This document shows positions 26,501 to 38,212 of a stretch of 64,000 bases of DNA, in pieces; the stretch's first letter is position 1; every line of letters starts with the position of its first letter. This DNA is from Andrena cerasifolii (Eukaryota > Arthropoda > Insecta > Hymenoptera > Andrenidae): contig NC_135119.1 of the NCBI RefSeq assembly GCF_050908995.1, forward strand, positions 17,298,001 through 17,362,000, written 5' to 3'. Below the pieces are notes generated by a model. The model made no database searches. It saw only the letters and a program-made list of their open reading frames with translations, and was not told the origin of the DNA. The translations under genes were made by a program, and so were the position numbers.

Positions 26501-29500
26501 GCGCCGACATAAAAAAATCGAATCATAGATTAAATAAGGAAAAACCTTATTTTTTACTTTTTCAGTGCATTATTATTTTTTTGAAGTCGGTTTTAATTTT
26601 TTTATTCCCCTTGCCCTTCATTTATTAATTTTTCAAAGTGTACGTTCAACAAAGCAAAATTCGAGACTGGGTATGAATGATGACTTGAAATTCTTCAAAT
26701 TAGTAGACATTCTACTCATGTTTCATCGCATAAAACATTAGAAATTTTATAGCACGTTTAGTATAATGCAGCATGGTGTCAGAAAAATCTGAATTGGAAT
26801 AAAAATTCGTAAAAGTGTTCGCTAACTTTCACAACTAGTTTGTAAAATGTCAACATGATTGCGTTTCCTCTGCTACTGATAGCGTCGCATGGAAGATGAA
26901 CTGGCATTTAATTCTACTTCCTCATGACTATTCAGGAATTGCACTTTGTACTTCCAAATCCATTCCCCTGCTTCTGCGGCATTGGTAGTTCGAGCATAGC
27001 TCATGGAATCGATTACCCATCAAATAAGCGAAATCCCCTGTAAATGAAACAAAACTTATTTACTTATCAGTGTTTGAGCAGTAATTTAGATTTGAATATG
27101 AAACCAGAGTCCAGTCCTTGCAAAATCATGGTTCCTCAGAAAACAATGATTCATAAAACACACTAACCCTCAAAACGCCAGGATTTCTCAAGAGACCAAA
27201 TTTATTAAGAAAACTACGATCCTTCAAGAAACCGCGAAACTATGCTTTATCGTAAACCTACGATTCCTCGAGACATACCATACAAATCAGCCTCCCATAA
27301 GCACAGTAATATTGGCAGCCCCTGGGGATTGTGTGGGGACTGAAAGATTCGGGGCCAGATGTCATCGCATTCTATTCTTAGGACTCAAATTTTCGTGATC
27401 TTCATTCCTCGCGCAAGCACAGCAGTTTCTACTATTTTCTTAATACTGAAAGTTCAAGTCGCCTCCTCATCAATAAACATTTCCATTTCACTTAGCATCT
27501 CTATTTCACGACGAATCCCATTAAAACCAGTCACCCGTTTTTAGCCTGACCTCGGCTGGGAGATCGACCTAGATGATTTGGAATCACAGATCGACGAATC
27601 GACGGCAGCGATCATTATAAACAATCCTTCTAACCCCTGCGGGTCCGTGTTCAGCAGGGACCATACACTTGACATTCTCGACGTGGCCGCTCGTTACTGT
27701 GTACCCATTATAGCGGATGAGATATATGAGTATATGGTACGTGCTTAACATTCAGCTTTTACCATACACGACCTGCCAAATTGTTTCGCTTTTCAATTCG
27801 AATAAAGTGTGGAATGGTTTACAGGCTGAATTTTTTTTTTTTTTTGCATCAATTGGAAAATAAATCTAGAGATTCGATTGTACGACAGTTTGCGAAATTC
27901 TTTCTCTATTCGGGATTAAATTCGTTATTCTGTCACTCACTGCCCCTTTGTTGTTTCTTTTTCTTCAATCTCAATAGGCATGCATCAGGGGCGCGGCATA
28001 TATGAATATACATGCTGTATAAAGGATTCCAAGTTTCATTTAGGCTGGAATGCGCTCGTGTAGTAAACGCAAATATTGGTTTTCCCAAACAGAATTGCAC
28101 AGTGACGATTTTTCTCTTTTGACAGTAGAGCAGTGTTTTGTTTTGAGAATATGCGATTTTTCGTGTAGTGGATATTAGTGAAACCAATTCCATTTTATTC
28201 TGAATAACGTAGGGATCTTAAAGGGTGGCGATCTTGAGGGCAACATTTTGTGTATGAATATAATTAATTATGCAATTACAGTGGACTGGGAGGGGAATAT
28301 TTGATTTTTAAAACAAAATTTTTTAGAATTTCTGGGAGATAAAGATATTTGCTTGAGAGTAAGATCAAACAAAGAGATACAGTCTGGCAAATGAAATTGA
28401 ATGATTAAAAATTAATTTCTGGTTAAATTGTTTACGTTCGACGTTTCTTTTCTGTTATTTATACTAGGTGTTTCCAGGACGGACTTTTCATTCGATAGCA
28501 TCCTTGTCCAGCAAAGTTCCTATCTTGTCCTGTAGTGGCTTGACAAAACGGTACGCAGAAATGGTTTACGACACACTTTTGCATTTCATAATCACATTGT
28601 TCGAATGTTTTCGTTTAAAATACTTTTATTAAGTCTTCAACACTGTTATTTCTCGACAAAAATTGTTAATTGAGCTAGAAGTTATAGCAACACTCATACA
28701 GATTAAGAATCTTTCGAAATTTTTTGTTTCGGATAATCCTGAGCCGGGAAATCACCTAAGCTATTAACACGCCTCTTTTTTAGGTGCCATATTGACACTG
28801 TAAAAAAAAAACATTAAAACGAACTAAAAAAATTATTTTTAATTTTCTTCTATAAAATAAGAATAGCTGAGTAAATACCAAAAAGATTTATTTCATTATA
28901 TGTTATATTTACGCAGAAAAAAATCTTTACAAACAACTTAATTTTTCGTCCGATCAAAGTAGAATGACTCCTTAAATGACACTTCTACGTGACTTTACAT
29001 CCATTTTGACCCACCAGAAGCTATTAACCACATTTTTACGCAATCCTCCGATGTCATTTATTAAAAGCTAACAATAAACAATATAATTCACCCAGTCTCT
29101 GTTTAAAATAAATTTCAACAAATCCTCTAATCGACTGGCAGACAGAAGAAAATGGATTAAAATCGCTTGAAACAAACTTTAACTAACGAATATAATATCC
29201 CCTCTTCATTTCGTGCTCAATATCGTGAAATTGTGCTTCGGTTGACGAACCGAGTAATCACGCGACAAGGGTGCTTTAGCTCGTGGCGTTTACGTTTCGA
29301 CTGAACGACGATCTTCGTATTTCAGATTTTTAGTGCCCGGCTGGCGTATGGGCTGGATAATCGTCCACGATCGTCAGAACGTTCTGGAGGAGGAGGTAAG
29401 TGACGAACTGGCGCGGTATATACCGTGCAGCTTGAAAATAATTGCTTCTCCGCCCCGTATTGTCTCTGTAACGGGAACGTCAGTGTCCCACGAGCGTCGT

Positions 29501-31368
29501 GCCTCCCCGCGATTGGATTGAATTTCGTTGATTAAACTTTATTCCGTCGTTAAAGTTCGGCTCTTGGCGTCGTTCGGCGGGCTCTTAACCCCGTTCGAGG
29601 TTTATTTGGAAAAACAAAACCAAGGAAATGGGGAGGGGCGACAAATTGGACGAGAGGGTGCGATGAAGCTTAACGTGACTTTAATTCTCGAGAATAGTTT
29701 AATTCGCGTCTCCCTCCTCTAGCCTGGACTTTTAATGTAACTGATATTTTAATTCCTTTGCGTAGATACGGAAAGCACTGCACTGCCTGAGCCAAAGGAT
29801 CATAGGTAGTAACACGCTCGTTCAGGGTGCTCTGCCGGCTATCCTGAGGAACACGCCTCAGAAATTTTATGACGATACCATGCGTACGTTACACGTGGGT
29901 ATTTGTCACTATTCTGTGGTAATGGAGATTTCACTCTGTCAGGTGCTTTCAAGCGGTTTATATCTGTGAACAAGGGTAGACACCATTTGGGCGTAAAGAT
30001 AATTGAAAATTTTGAGAAGTGAATAGTAGAAATTTGGAATTTCTCTGAAGCTTTATTTATCATTACAATATGCAGTGATGTTAGAATTACTCTTAGTTTT
30101 TATGATAATAAAGCTTTGTAGCTTTAGTAGGTTCGGATTAAATAATAGAATAGATATTAAGGTCCCAGCACAGTAGAGATGTTGAAGGTTTGTTGCTTAT
30201 AGCTATCCGTTTATTATTATAAATGAACATACTTTATTTATGGGGTTAATATTAATAATATAAAGTACTTATGCTTGAAAACTTTATTTTCCTCCGTTTT
30301 AGAGAAGCACTAGCTGACCCGGGAATTATTTTTTATGTTTCCAAAATAAAAAAGGCTGAAAGAAATAATGAGTAACCTGTAATCTAATCTAGGACGTATG
30401 TAATGTATTATTCAAAATTTTATTGAAATTCGTTCAGCCGTTTAGGAGTAGAAGAAGGACAGACAAAAAGACAACGTTTCACTTTTATATATTAGTAGGG
30501 ATTTTTAAATAAACAAAATCAGTGTCTATTTCCTGGAGATATGTTCTATTCGTATAATAATTAGTTTCGTTTATCATTTTCAGAGTCACTCAAAACTGGC
30601 ATACAATTCTATAGTGAAGATTCCTGGGCTGAAACCAATAATGCCAGCTGGGGCAATGTACATGATGGTGAATACCTCAATTGTCAATAAAAGCACACGT
30701 CGCAAAGTTAAAACTCTTCGGCCAAACAAGGCGCAATCCCCCCCTTAAATCTCCACCTGTCCACCCATGCATAATAAAAACAGACGCACTATTCCGTGTC
30801 TTTGAACTGGGCCCCGAGCCAGTCGATGAAAAGTCGCTGCTCTTGCAAACATCCTCTGTAATTAACCAGGTATCGGGGCGCGGTTCATACATACAGTACA
30901 TTCGTTCCCGTAAACACGGCTACGTTAAGGACATCCAGTCGCAATTTACTGGCTATAAATTATCCTATCGGTTTCCAGGTTTACATAGATCTATCCTGTT
31001 TTCCGGAATTTAATTCCGATCTCGAATTCGTGCAGCGACTGCTAATGGAGGAGTCCGTGTTTTGCCTTCCTGGCCAGGTATGCCGTTTAAATCCTGTGTG
31101 CGTGTGCTGGATGCGTGCGTGTGTGTGTCACGTATGAGCACGTGTGCCTGCATCTGTTTGCTCGATGTTCACCACTGATTGCACGACGCTGAACTCTTTT
31201 CGACAGTGCTTCGATTATCCGTCCTACATGAGACTGGTCATCACGGTACCGATGGACATGCTGGAGGAGGCATGCCAGAGGACTCAGCAGTTTTGCGGCA
31301 GGCATCACTACAAGACGGCCAAGGATATGCAAAGGAGCAGCTTGGCCGACGTGGACATCGCTTACTGA
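17510..31368 (+). CDS. Tat: Tyrosine aminotransferase
   Basis: Cytosolic pyridoxal-phosphate enzyme that transfers the amino group of tyrosine to 2-oxoglutarate, giving 4-hydroxyphenylpyruvate, the first step of tyrosine breakdown. Exons by eye: 17510-17651, 20545-20649, 21285-21352, 24585-24743, 27545-27736, 28468-28550, 29326-29395, 29766-29894, 30584-30667, 30979-31077, 31207-31368. They join in phase to 430 codons plus TGA, close to family length. Family landmarks in order: WNVRASDIA and NPIRSIVEN (N-terminal), SLSIGDPTIFGNL, YNGYAP, DVILCSGCS, NILIPRPGFS, NNPSNPCGSVFS (184-195), ADEIYEYM with Asp216 and Tyr219 (cofactor contacts in the fold), SGLTKR with the Schiff-base Lys249, VPGWRMGW, IPGLKPIMPAGAMY, and YPSYMRLVITVP with the substrate-carboxylate Arg386. 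ATG 17510 is the only methionine between the upstream in-frame stop (17393) and the conserved block; a short upstream exon joining at 17495 is the alternative. Donors after 20649 (GTATTG) and 29894 (GTGGGT) are weak but fixed by homology. Confidence 0.95.
17780..17945. mobile_element. TTAA-flanked MITE with TTAACCCATTTGCAT ends
   Basis: Fifteen-base perfect inverted ends, TTAACCCATTTGCAT, bound a 166-bp unit in intron 1 of the tyrosine aminotransferase gene. TTAA duplication followed by CCC fits piggyBac-like polarity. No ORF. Confidence 0.85.
18288..18890. mobile_element. TAGGGTGG-ended inverted-repeat element
   Basis: The left end TAGGGTGGAACGAAATATAG faces the right end, which reads TAGCGTGGAACGAAAAAACC on the other strand. 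The flanks AGACTGAA and CTACTGAT share five of eight bases, a possible decayed 8-bp duplication as in hAT elements. It lies in intron 1 of the tyrosine aminotransferase gene. Confidence 0.6.
18891..20544 (+). other. Rest of tyrosine aminotransferase intron 1
   Basis: Mostly AT-rich. The stretch 19320-19510 is GC-balanced and stands out from its surroundings, as insect intronic enhancers often do. No exon is supported there. Confidence 0.35.
22121..22246. repeat. 63-bp tandem duplication
   Basis: Two adjacent copies of a 63-bp unit starting AATTTATTATAAACTGAATT at 22121 and 22184, nearly identical (GGCATGCTT against GGCATACTT). In intron 3 of the tyrosine aminotransferase gene. Confidence 0.9.
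24106..24495. mobile_element. Hairpin element with AACCGACTTCAAA end, copy 1
   Basis: Near-perfect 68-bp inverted arms (24106-24173 and 24212-24279) around a 38-base loop. The right border reads, on the minus strand, AACCGACTTCAAACAGGAGG. Copy 2 of the same family, in the same orientation, is at 26015-26592. In intron 3 of the tyrosine aminotransferase gene. The left border is not clear. Confidence 0.75.
26015..26592. mobile_element. Hairpin element with AACCGACTTCAAAAA ends, copy 2
   Basis: Bounded by AACCGACTTCAAAAA at 26015 and its reverse complement ending at 26592. It contains a diverged version of the hairpin seen at 24106-24279, including the loop wording CAAATGATGAGGCGCCGAC. In intron 4 of the tyrosine aminotransferase gene. 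The internal segment at 26090-26220 (CTGGACCGATTTTCGTGA) resembles widespread insect repeats. Class unresolved. Confidence 0.75.
30305..30505 (+). mobile_element. LINE 3'-end fragment, RTE-like
   Basis: Starts near AGCACTAGCTGACCCGGGAA and ends with GAAATTCGTTCAGCCGTTTA, an ACAGACAAAAAGACA block and TTTTATATATTAGTAGGG. This order of motifs is the common 3' tail of RTE-type LINEs in arthropods. No coding sequence is left. In intron 8 of the tyrosine aminotransferase gene. Assignment is from memory of the motif, not from a search. Confidence 0.5.
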
Positions 31369-31441
31369 AGGGGAACAGTAAATCAGCCAGCTAGACTGTT
31401 CGTACGAGCGTGTTCAATAATTACTCCCAGTGGGCTGTGCG
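31369..31441 (+). other. Proximal 3'UTR of tyrosine aminotransferase
   Basis: Seventy-three bases between the TGA stop and the TTAA element. They contain no canonical AATAAA. The first AATAAA downstream is at 31581-31586, inside the element. Confidence 0.5.
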
Positions 31442-32153
31442 TTAAGGGGGAACACCACTGTCACGGACGGAATAGTAAGCCATTTTTAAGAATTTTATTT
31501 CAGGAATAAGTTTCAGTTTTCATAGAAAATTTGTATTACCTACCTTTAGTACGCTGTCTTAAGAGACTATACAAAAAAATAATAAATAGAAAAACATGCA
31601 TAAATTTTAATATATTAATTAATTTTCTAGACACCCCACGCGAGCTGGTCGAATCTGTGACTATAGAACAGCAGGTCCGAAATCAAATTTCATTTTTTTT
31701 TTTATAAACTATATTAGTGTAGTTTCCGTTGTACGTACGGATTCTTGGTTTGAAAACCAATTTTTTGAAATACGCTCGAAAAACTGTCAATCTTATACGC
31801 GGATTTTCGAAGCTTTTCTTCTAATGCGCACCATTTTTACAAAAATAATTTGTTTAAGAAATCGGTACGTGCAACGGAAAGTACACTCATATAGTTTATA
31901 AAAAAAAATGAAATTAGATTTCGGACCTGCTGTTCCATAGTTACAGATTCGACCAGCTCGCGTGGCGGGTCTAGAAGATTAATTAATATATTAAAATTTG
32001 AGGATGTTTTTCTATTTTTTTTGTATAGTCTCTTAAGACAGCGCACTAAAGGTAGGTAATAAAAATTTTCTATGAAAACTGTAAAAATTATTCCTGAAAA
32101 AATTCTTAAAAATGGTTTACTTTCCCAGCCGGCACAGTGGTGTTCCCCCTTAA
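31442..32153. mobile_element. TTAA-flanked fold-back MITE, GGGGGAACACC family
   Basis: Ends TTAAGGGGGAACACCACTGT at 31442 and inverted at 32153. Arms of about 300 bp pair across a short centre; for example TCGAATCTGTGACTATAGAA on the left meets its near-complement around 31935. TTAA duplication followed by GGGG. The 193-codon minus-strand frame through it is a by-product of the arm and is not a gene. Confidence 0.9.
31581..31586 (+). terminator. First AATAAA after tyrosine aminotransferase stop
   Basis: AATAAA 213 bases after the stop codon, lying in the left arm of the TTAA element. It may serve as the gene's polyadenylation signal; use is inferred. Confidence 0.3.
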
Positions 32154-32722
32154 AACGATCATTCCCTGGAGGGAACTGCTCCTCCAGATCAGTGATCTTA
32201 TTGTTAGTGCCATGAACGCGAATGGTTTTCGTCTGGGGTAGTCTAATCTGCCATGTAATTATGTACGTAATAAATGTTCTTCTTTTTATGCAAGAAGGTT
32301 CCCCGACCTTCTGATTACTGCGGATCATTATCGCCTCTCGTCGATCGAGTGATTGTGAGCTTGAGGATATTTGGGTGGTTGGAAGGGGAGGTGACTTTTG
32401 AGTACTAAAATTGAGCAAGATGATAGGAAATCAATTTCTGTAGCTGTAGATAGAACAAGTGAATATATTGTTTTGTTTTTGCTTAAATGTTAGGCGTTTA
32501 AGGGAATATTTTAAATGTTTTTTGTACTGCCTAAAGTCCTTGAGTACTATTTGGTGTATTTACACTGTATAATTGTTTTTATCATAATGAATGGTGTCTT
32601 AACAAATTTTTTTTTGATACTGTAAAGTGTAATGAAGAAACAAGACTTTTATGACTGCGACACGTTTTAAAATGTGTAGTGAAATTGAAAGGAACCTTAG
32701 CAGGATTTGAGAAGCAGAGTGT

Positions 32723-33083
32723 TTAACCCTCGTACAACGAATGCTGGGTCATTTTGATCCAACTCTGACAAAGTCTATCACGATGTTATATTTGTGTTCG
32801 CAATGGCAAGATGTAGTATATGATGCCTAAATTGCAGTAAGATTATTTGTAAAAATCATACAGGAGATACACCTATTTTATGTACCAAATGTACACAAAT
32901 AATTCTTTTTGTTTATTTCTTTATTAATAAATTTTAGTTAATTTGAGAAATTTTAATTATTTATTTCCTTTTGTATTGAATTTTTTCGCGAAACCGGTGT
33001 ACCATAAAAATGTTGCTATGGGTCAAACTGACCCTGCATTCGTCTCACGCGACCATATCCACCATTCGTCTTCCGAGGGTTAA
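32723..33083. mobile_element. TTAACCCTCG-ended MITE
   Basis: TTAACCCTCGTACAACGAAT on the left faces TTAACCCTCGGAAGACGAAT on the right (minus strand), 361 bp apart. The inner motifs GGGTCATTTTGATCC and GGGTCAAACTGACCC are also opposed. TTAA plus CCC fits piggyBac-like ends. Confidence 0.85.
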
Positions 33084-33306
33084 TAAACAATTTTTATAGT
33101 CTTATGTTCTTGATTCATGTTAATATTTTAATAAAAGCTGTGATGTACTATGTATGTAGTGTATTGTGTTATATATCCAATACCATTTTTCCTGATGAAG
33201 TAAAGCATTGAAATCATAGAATTTTTGAAAAATTTCACCTCATTTTCTAAAGCATGTTTTAATTTTGAAATCTTAACAATTTTAGCTGAATAATACAACC
33301 GTCAAC

Positions 33307-33998
33307 TTAAGGGAGGACTGACGTGTAACAGCCCTCGAAATTATTGATTTTTTTTTAAAAACTATTCTTAATATTTCATTAAACTCTTTTGGGAAATAAG
33401 AAGGGATCTTTAAACTTGTAGAAATTATTTTTATGTCGATCCTTCTTAATTTTTATTAGTCATTATTGTGGAATCGTGTGTAGCACCTGCCATAGCCATC
33501 TGATTGCAAAAAGAGGAAAATTTTCTTAAAGTTAAATAATTTACGCTGGGACTGGACCTAAAATTTTAATTTTAGTTTTTATTTATATTACTTTTTTCGT
33601 CGATGTAAAAAATAATTGACAAATTTGTCTAAGGAAAGAACTTACTTTTTCTTTCAAACGCTATAACTCTTTCAATTTTTCATTTGTTTTCTTTAAAGTG
33701 GACCAATACCAGCTTAAACCATCTAACTTTAAGAAACTTCTATCATTTTTGCAATCAGATGACTGTGATGAGTGCTACACATCCCGCCAGCAGGAGATAC
33801 ATTGTCGAAGAGGTGGACCAGATTCCACAACAATTAATAAATATTAAGAAGAATCTACATAAAAAAATATTTTCTGCGAGTTTAAACATGCCTCCTTACA
33901 TTCCAAAAGAGTTTAATCCAATATGACCAACGGTTTTTAAAAAAAAAATTCTTAAATATCAGTTACCTTTGAGGCTGTTAGACGAGAATCCCCCTTAA
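33307..33998. mobile_element. TTAA-flanked fold-back MITE, GTCTAACAGCC family
   Basis: Left end TTAAGGGAGGACTGACGTGT, right end TTAAGGGGGATTCTCGTCTA on the minus strand. The arms run about 330 bp each: TGTAGCACCTGCCATAGCCA near 33478 meets its diverged complement near 33775. The 80-codon + frame inside is arm sequence. Confidence 0.9.
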
Positions 33999-35489
33999 GT
34001 GATATCTGCATACTTTTGTACCCACACTTTTTAAACTGTTGATATATATTTCAATTTGTCTTCCAAGACGGTTCACCAAACTCCAAACGAACATTTCAAT
34101 ACCAAATTACTGCTCTTATGAAATTCAGAAGAATCGTCAGTACCCGAATTGATAGGAAGACCTAATTGTTCAGCGAAAGGCTTTCGAATACTTAAACACT
34201 CGCTTCCTTCCTGTTGATTATTCTATAGTTGAGAAAAAATAATGCAAATAACAACACTAAAAGTGGAAACTAATCTAAATGGAACCCTACATATAAATTG
34301 GTTAATACCTTGGACAATTTCTTATTGAACATTCCTCAACTACGACTGTCAATTTTCTTCACTTCGCAAGATCCCACCGCGAAAGCTTCGATCTGTAAAA
34401 CGGAGGTCCTAATATCGCAAAAATAACATTGCTAAATGCACATTTCAAGAGGGATAAGATGGTCCATTAACAACCAGTGATGTCGTACTAGCCGAATTTT
34501 AATTTGCACCACCACGCGTGTAAAGTCGCCCCTAACGCGAATTAATCTGTCATTGGCCCGCATATTTTAATTACTAATCCCCACATGGCGAATTCTCTGC
34601 ACTCGGCGCGGATCCACACATCCATATGTCCCGATGATCTAATTAATTTCCATTTCGCGCGTGCACGTTAAACTTTACACCGCGAGTTGTTCGCTAAACA
34701 CGGGAATCCCCGTTAATTCCGCAGCGAAATGTTTCCACACGAAATTCGATTGCGCTGCGTTAATAACGCCGTTGCGTTCCCCGTCTTAATAATTGAATCT
34801 GTCGACGTTCGTCGAACAGCACACGTCGAACGACAACATCCGAGATCCCCGCCCTCCGCCAAATATACGTATATCCTCTGTTAACTTCCGTTTAACAAAT
34901 TGCACCGAGCTGCCCGATAAAAACATTACAACGAAAACGCCCGCCGCTGTATCGCGGCCGATAATTAATTAAAGCAAACAATGAACACGGAAAGCGGCAC
35001 GCGATTCGGTCAAAGCGATTTCACCGCCCGTGATTCCTCTGGAATTGAAATTTCCCCAAATTCACCACCTTTTCCCACGGTTTCGTTTCGACGGGCAAAC
35101 GTTTATTTATCGTCATTTACGAGTTACTCGGACGAAATGTCGCTGTCAGTGCGAGATATGCGTGCAGGGTGGAAGATACAGATGATTTTGGGCAACGCGA
35201 TTCTTATGTAGTTGGTCATAAGACACGATTGGCACCGATGAGAAAATTAAAGGAAATTGCAGAAGTTAAGGAGTTACATACGTTTAGCCACGGCGAAAAG
35301 GAATGATTTCAGGAAATTTTGTAGGGTTTTATTAAAAAAAATAAAACAATAATACTTATTACATAAAGTTTGATTAATTGGCGCATAAAGTTCCCGGAGC
35401 AATTTATTTATGATAATTTTTGTATTCAATTATTTCTGATTTTTCAGGTTCTTTAGACCACTGCAGAAACAACAGTCAGCATATCTCCT
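33999..35489. other. Intergenic, no gene seen; GC-balanced patch
   Basis: No supported exon. The part 34490-35210 is GC-balanced with many TAATTA/ATTAAT words and resembles conserved regulatory DNA of insects. No product can be assigned to the 76-codon frame at 34981. Confidence 0.35.
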
Positions 35490-35540
35490 TTAAGGCGGCA
35501 CAGCACTGTAAAAAAAACAGAAATATTTCATTTTAGAAAG
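35490..35540. mobile_element. Solitary TTAAGGCGGCACAGCACTGT end
   Basis: A TTAA followed by GGCGGCACAGCACTGT, resembling the GGGGGAACACCACTGT end at 31442. No matching right end was found, so it is a truncated copy or a chance match. Confidence 0.45.
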
Positions 35541-38027
35541 AAACGACTGTCTAGTAGGTACCTTTAAACATTGATGGATCCGAAAAATAAAATGATATTC
35601 TTGTAAAATAGTGATAATGTTCCGGTCATTTCAAGGTATAAGTCCTTTTCCTTCATATACCATTCAGTTATTACATATATAAAATATACTCCATGAAACA
35701 TTACATAGTGAACACTAAAAAAAAAATATCGAAAAATTGTAATTTCAATTCTATAAAGCTTACTCCTCGCGATGCACACGATACTGTTGCAGATGCCACT
35801 TTCAACGTGCAAGTACCATATCTCCACTTCTTTAAAAATTTTCTACCTCCACGTTTTCGGCCAGTTTTTAAACAAGTTCACTTGCCAAACTGTCTCATAC
35901 TTCATACGGTTAAGAGCATGTGACGAAGCACATCCCTCACTTGAAGAAAGATCTTGAGAGGGGCTCGGTACACATCACAACCAACGTGTCATTTAGAAAC
36001 TTGAAAAGCTCCAACGTACGGTACACACTTCGGTGTTGAGTTAAAAAAATTACTTCGTCGTTTTGAAGATTCTGCTTTATACGTGTACTTGCAAACGGTA
36101 TCGTGGAATAGTCGTACTTTTATTGATTTTATTCTGTACGGTACGTTACGTGTGCAATACGCTGCACTTCCACCGAGCTTCCCCATATTGTCCTGTTACA
36201 CGGAGCACGCCTTCGAATTTTCGAACTCCGATTAGAAATTACCCTACATGTATCATTGGCGAGGGCAAATTGGAGAACATGGTTCGTTTTCCCTGTTTCG
36301 TGTTTCACGTGGGCCGGGGGTAGTTTTATTTTCGTTGAGGACTCCATTGTAACGCCGAGCGCTAACGAACACCCACAACTACCTCATTATGGCTCACGAA
36401 CATGCATTATTATTCACGTTGCGTGATTGCATTTGAACCAGTGCAAATATGTGTCTGAACGAATCAACTGTTGTTGGATTAAAGTTTTGCTAAACGATTG
36501 CTCGCAGCAGTGGGAATGACAATATCATTCAACAAAGTGTGTATTTAAGGAAAACCACAAGCAGATGAATGAAAAAAAAACCCGGCAATTAAAGAGAAAT
36601 ATTCTCGTGTTTCGTCAAAATATAATGACACTGTGGGAGAAAAATTTTAATGGGAAACGTGGATTTTTCATCCATTATTTTTAATTCGCCCTGTCTTGCA
36701 CCAGTCTTAAACCATCAACACTGGCCGGACTCTCCCGGTGGTCGATCTATACCGAGCTTGCCCTATGTATATCGAGGCTCTAGGAAGGCCGAAGTTTTGA
36801 AGTCGATATTCTCGAAGATTTTTTAGTACACTGCCTTATGCATTTAACACGTTATTATACATGCTGCGCAATAGCTATGCGCGAGGATTGAACCAAATTG
36901 GTGATCTGCACCCTGTGCACCACTCTTGTAGGCCTTTTACCAAATGCAACTTGCCCCAGAATGATCCAACCTGAGACACGCAAATTTCTCGTGTAAAAGA
37001 AATCAAAGTTCACTTGCCTTTTGCACCTTGAGTTTTTGTCTCCAAAACGAATTTCACTGCACTATCGGATTACTAAGAAATGAGCAACGCAAGGCTTCTA
37101 CTGGATAACAAGTACGTTGTTCTTTCCTCTACCACGAATTAAACAATACCGACTATTCGAGACAGTGTTCGTCCTTCGAGCAATATTACTACCAGCCTCG
37201 AGAATCAGAACAGACAAGACATGTGGGGTATGTAGATGAAGAACGTGGGGGTGTCGGTGATGGGAATAGAGACCCAAGGTTTCATAATTTGGGTGCGTGA
37301 TTTATGACGTAGTAGGGGCAAAAAAAAGTGTCACAGGGTGCACTGCGCTAGTAAATACGTCTGCTATCTATTTTTCCCTCTTTTTACTTCCCTTTTAAAA
37401 GTAGTATGCATGTTGGGGTACGTCCAAGTCTCGTATAAGTATACTGCAATGAATAATGATATTGACCTATGAGGCCATAAGTGAACTTTGGTAGAATATA
37501 TATTTACTGCCTGTCATTTCTTTACATCTTACTTTGAATGAACTCCTCCCGATATCATAGTGTTACTTGCAAACGTTATTATATAATAGTACCTGATATC
37601 ACCTCTGGTAATCATTATTGACTCCTATAACTGGAGCATCATGATGGCCTGGTGTCTTGGTGGGAGGATTGTCACTGTCATTCGGGACAGATATTGGACG
37701 GAATAGAGAACTATTTCTGTAATATCTACGTAATTTGACAGACTGGATTAAAAGTCGACGTGGTTGGCTGTGTTCCGTCATTCGTTACAGGAACATAATG
37801 CGCAGAAGCATACTGCGAGGTTCCTACCTCCCCTTTTTGTCGACATGGAAATTATGAAATTTTAAACAATTCTTTATGGTGGTTCCACAGAATTTTCAGG
37901 GTTAAAACGGTTCTACCTACTTTTCACCGAGAGTTTCTCTACAGTGTGTTTCCAAAATTGCTCTATAGACCGGAGATTGTCTTTTATTTTATTATTTAAC
38001 TTCGGAGACATCGTGCACTGAAGTTAG
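35541..38027. other. Intergenic, no gene seen
   Basis: Unique-looking AT-rich DNA. Open frames are short and lack domains. No bounded repeat was found. Confidence 0.4.
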
Positions 38028-38212
38028 TAAGGTGAATGTCCCAATTTCTGCTCATGTCCCCATTTCAGCTCATTTCGTATTTTTCTTATTATTATAAGCG
38101 TCACGTTTGTACTGTAGTTACGACAAAATAATTCTAAATTATTGAGTGTTGCACGAGCTTTGTTTCCGACGAGTAACCCCTTAAATGAGCAGAAATTGGG
38201 ACATTCACCTTA
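38028..38212. mobile_element. 185-bp MITE with perfect 28-bp inverted ends
   Basis: TAAGGTGAATGTCCCAATTT plus eight more bases at 38028-38055 is perfectly complemented at 38185-38212. No TTAA or clean 8-bp duplication flanks it. A related, decayed end (AATCGCCTTATTG wording) may lie near 39060-39125. Confidence 0.85.

Noticed and set aside
31837..32418. 193-codon minus-strand frame downstream of tyrosine aminotransferase.
   Set aside because: More than half of it lies in the arm of the TTAA fold-back element, and no domain is present.
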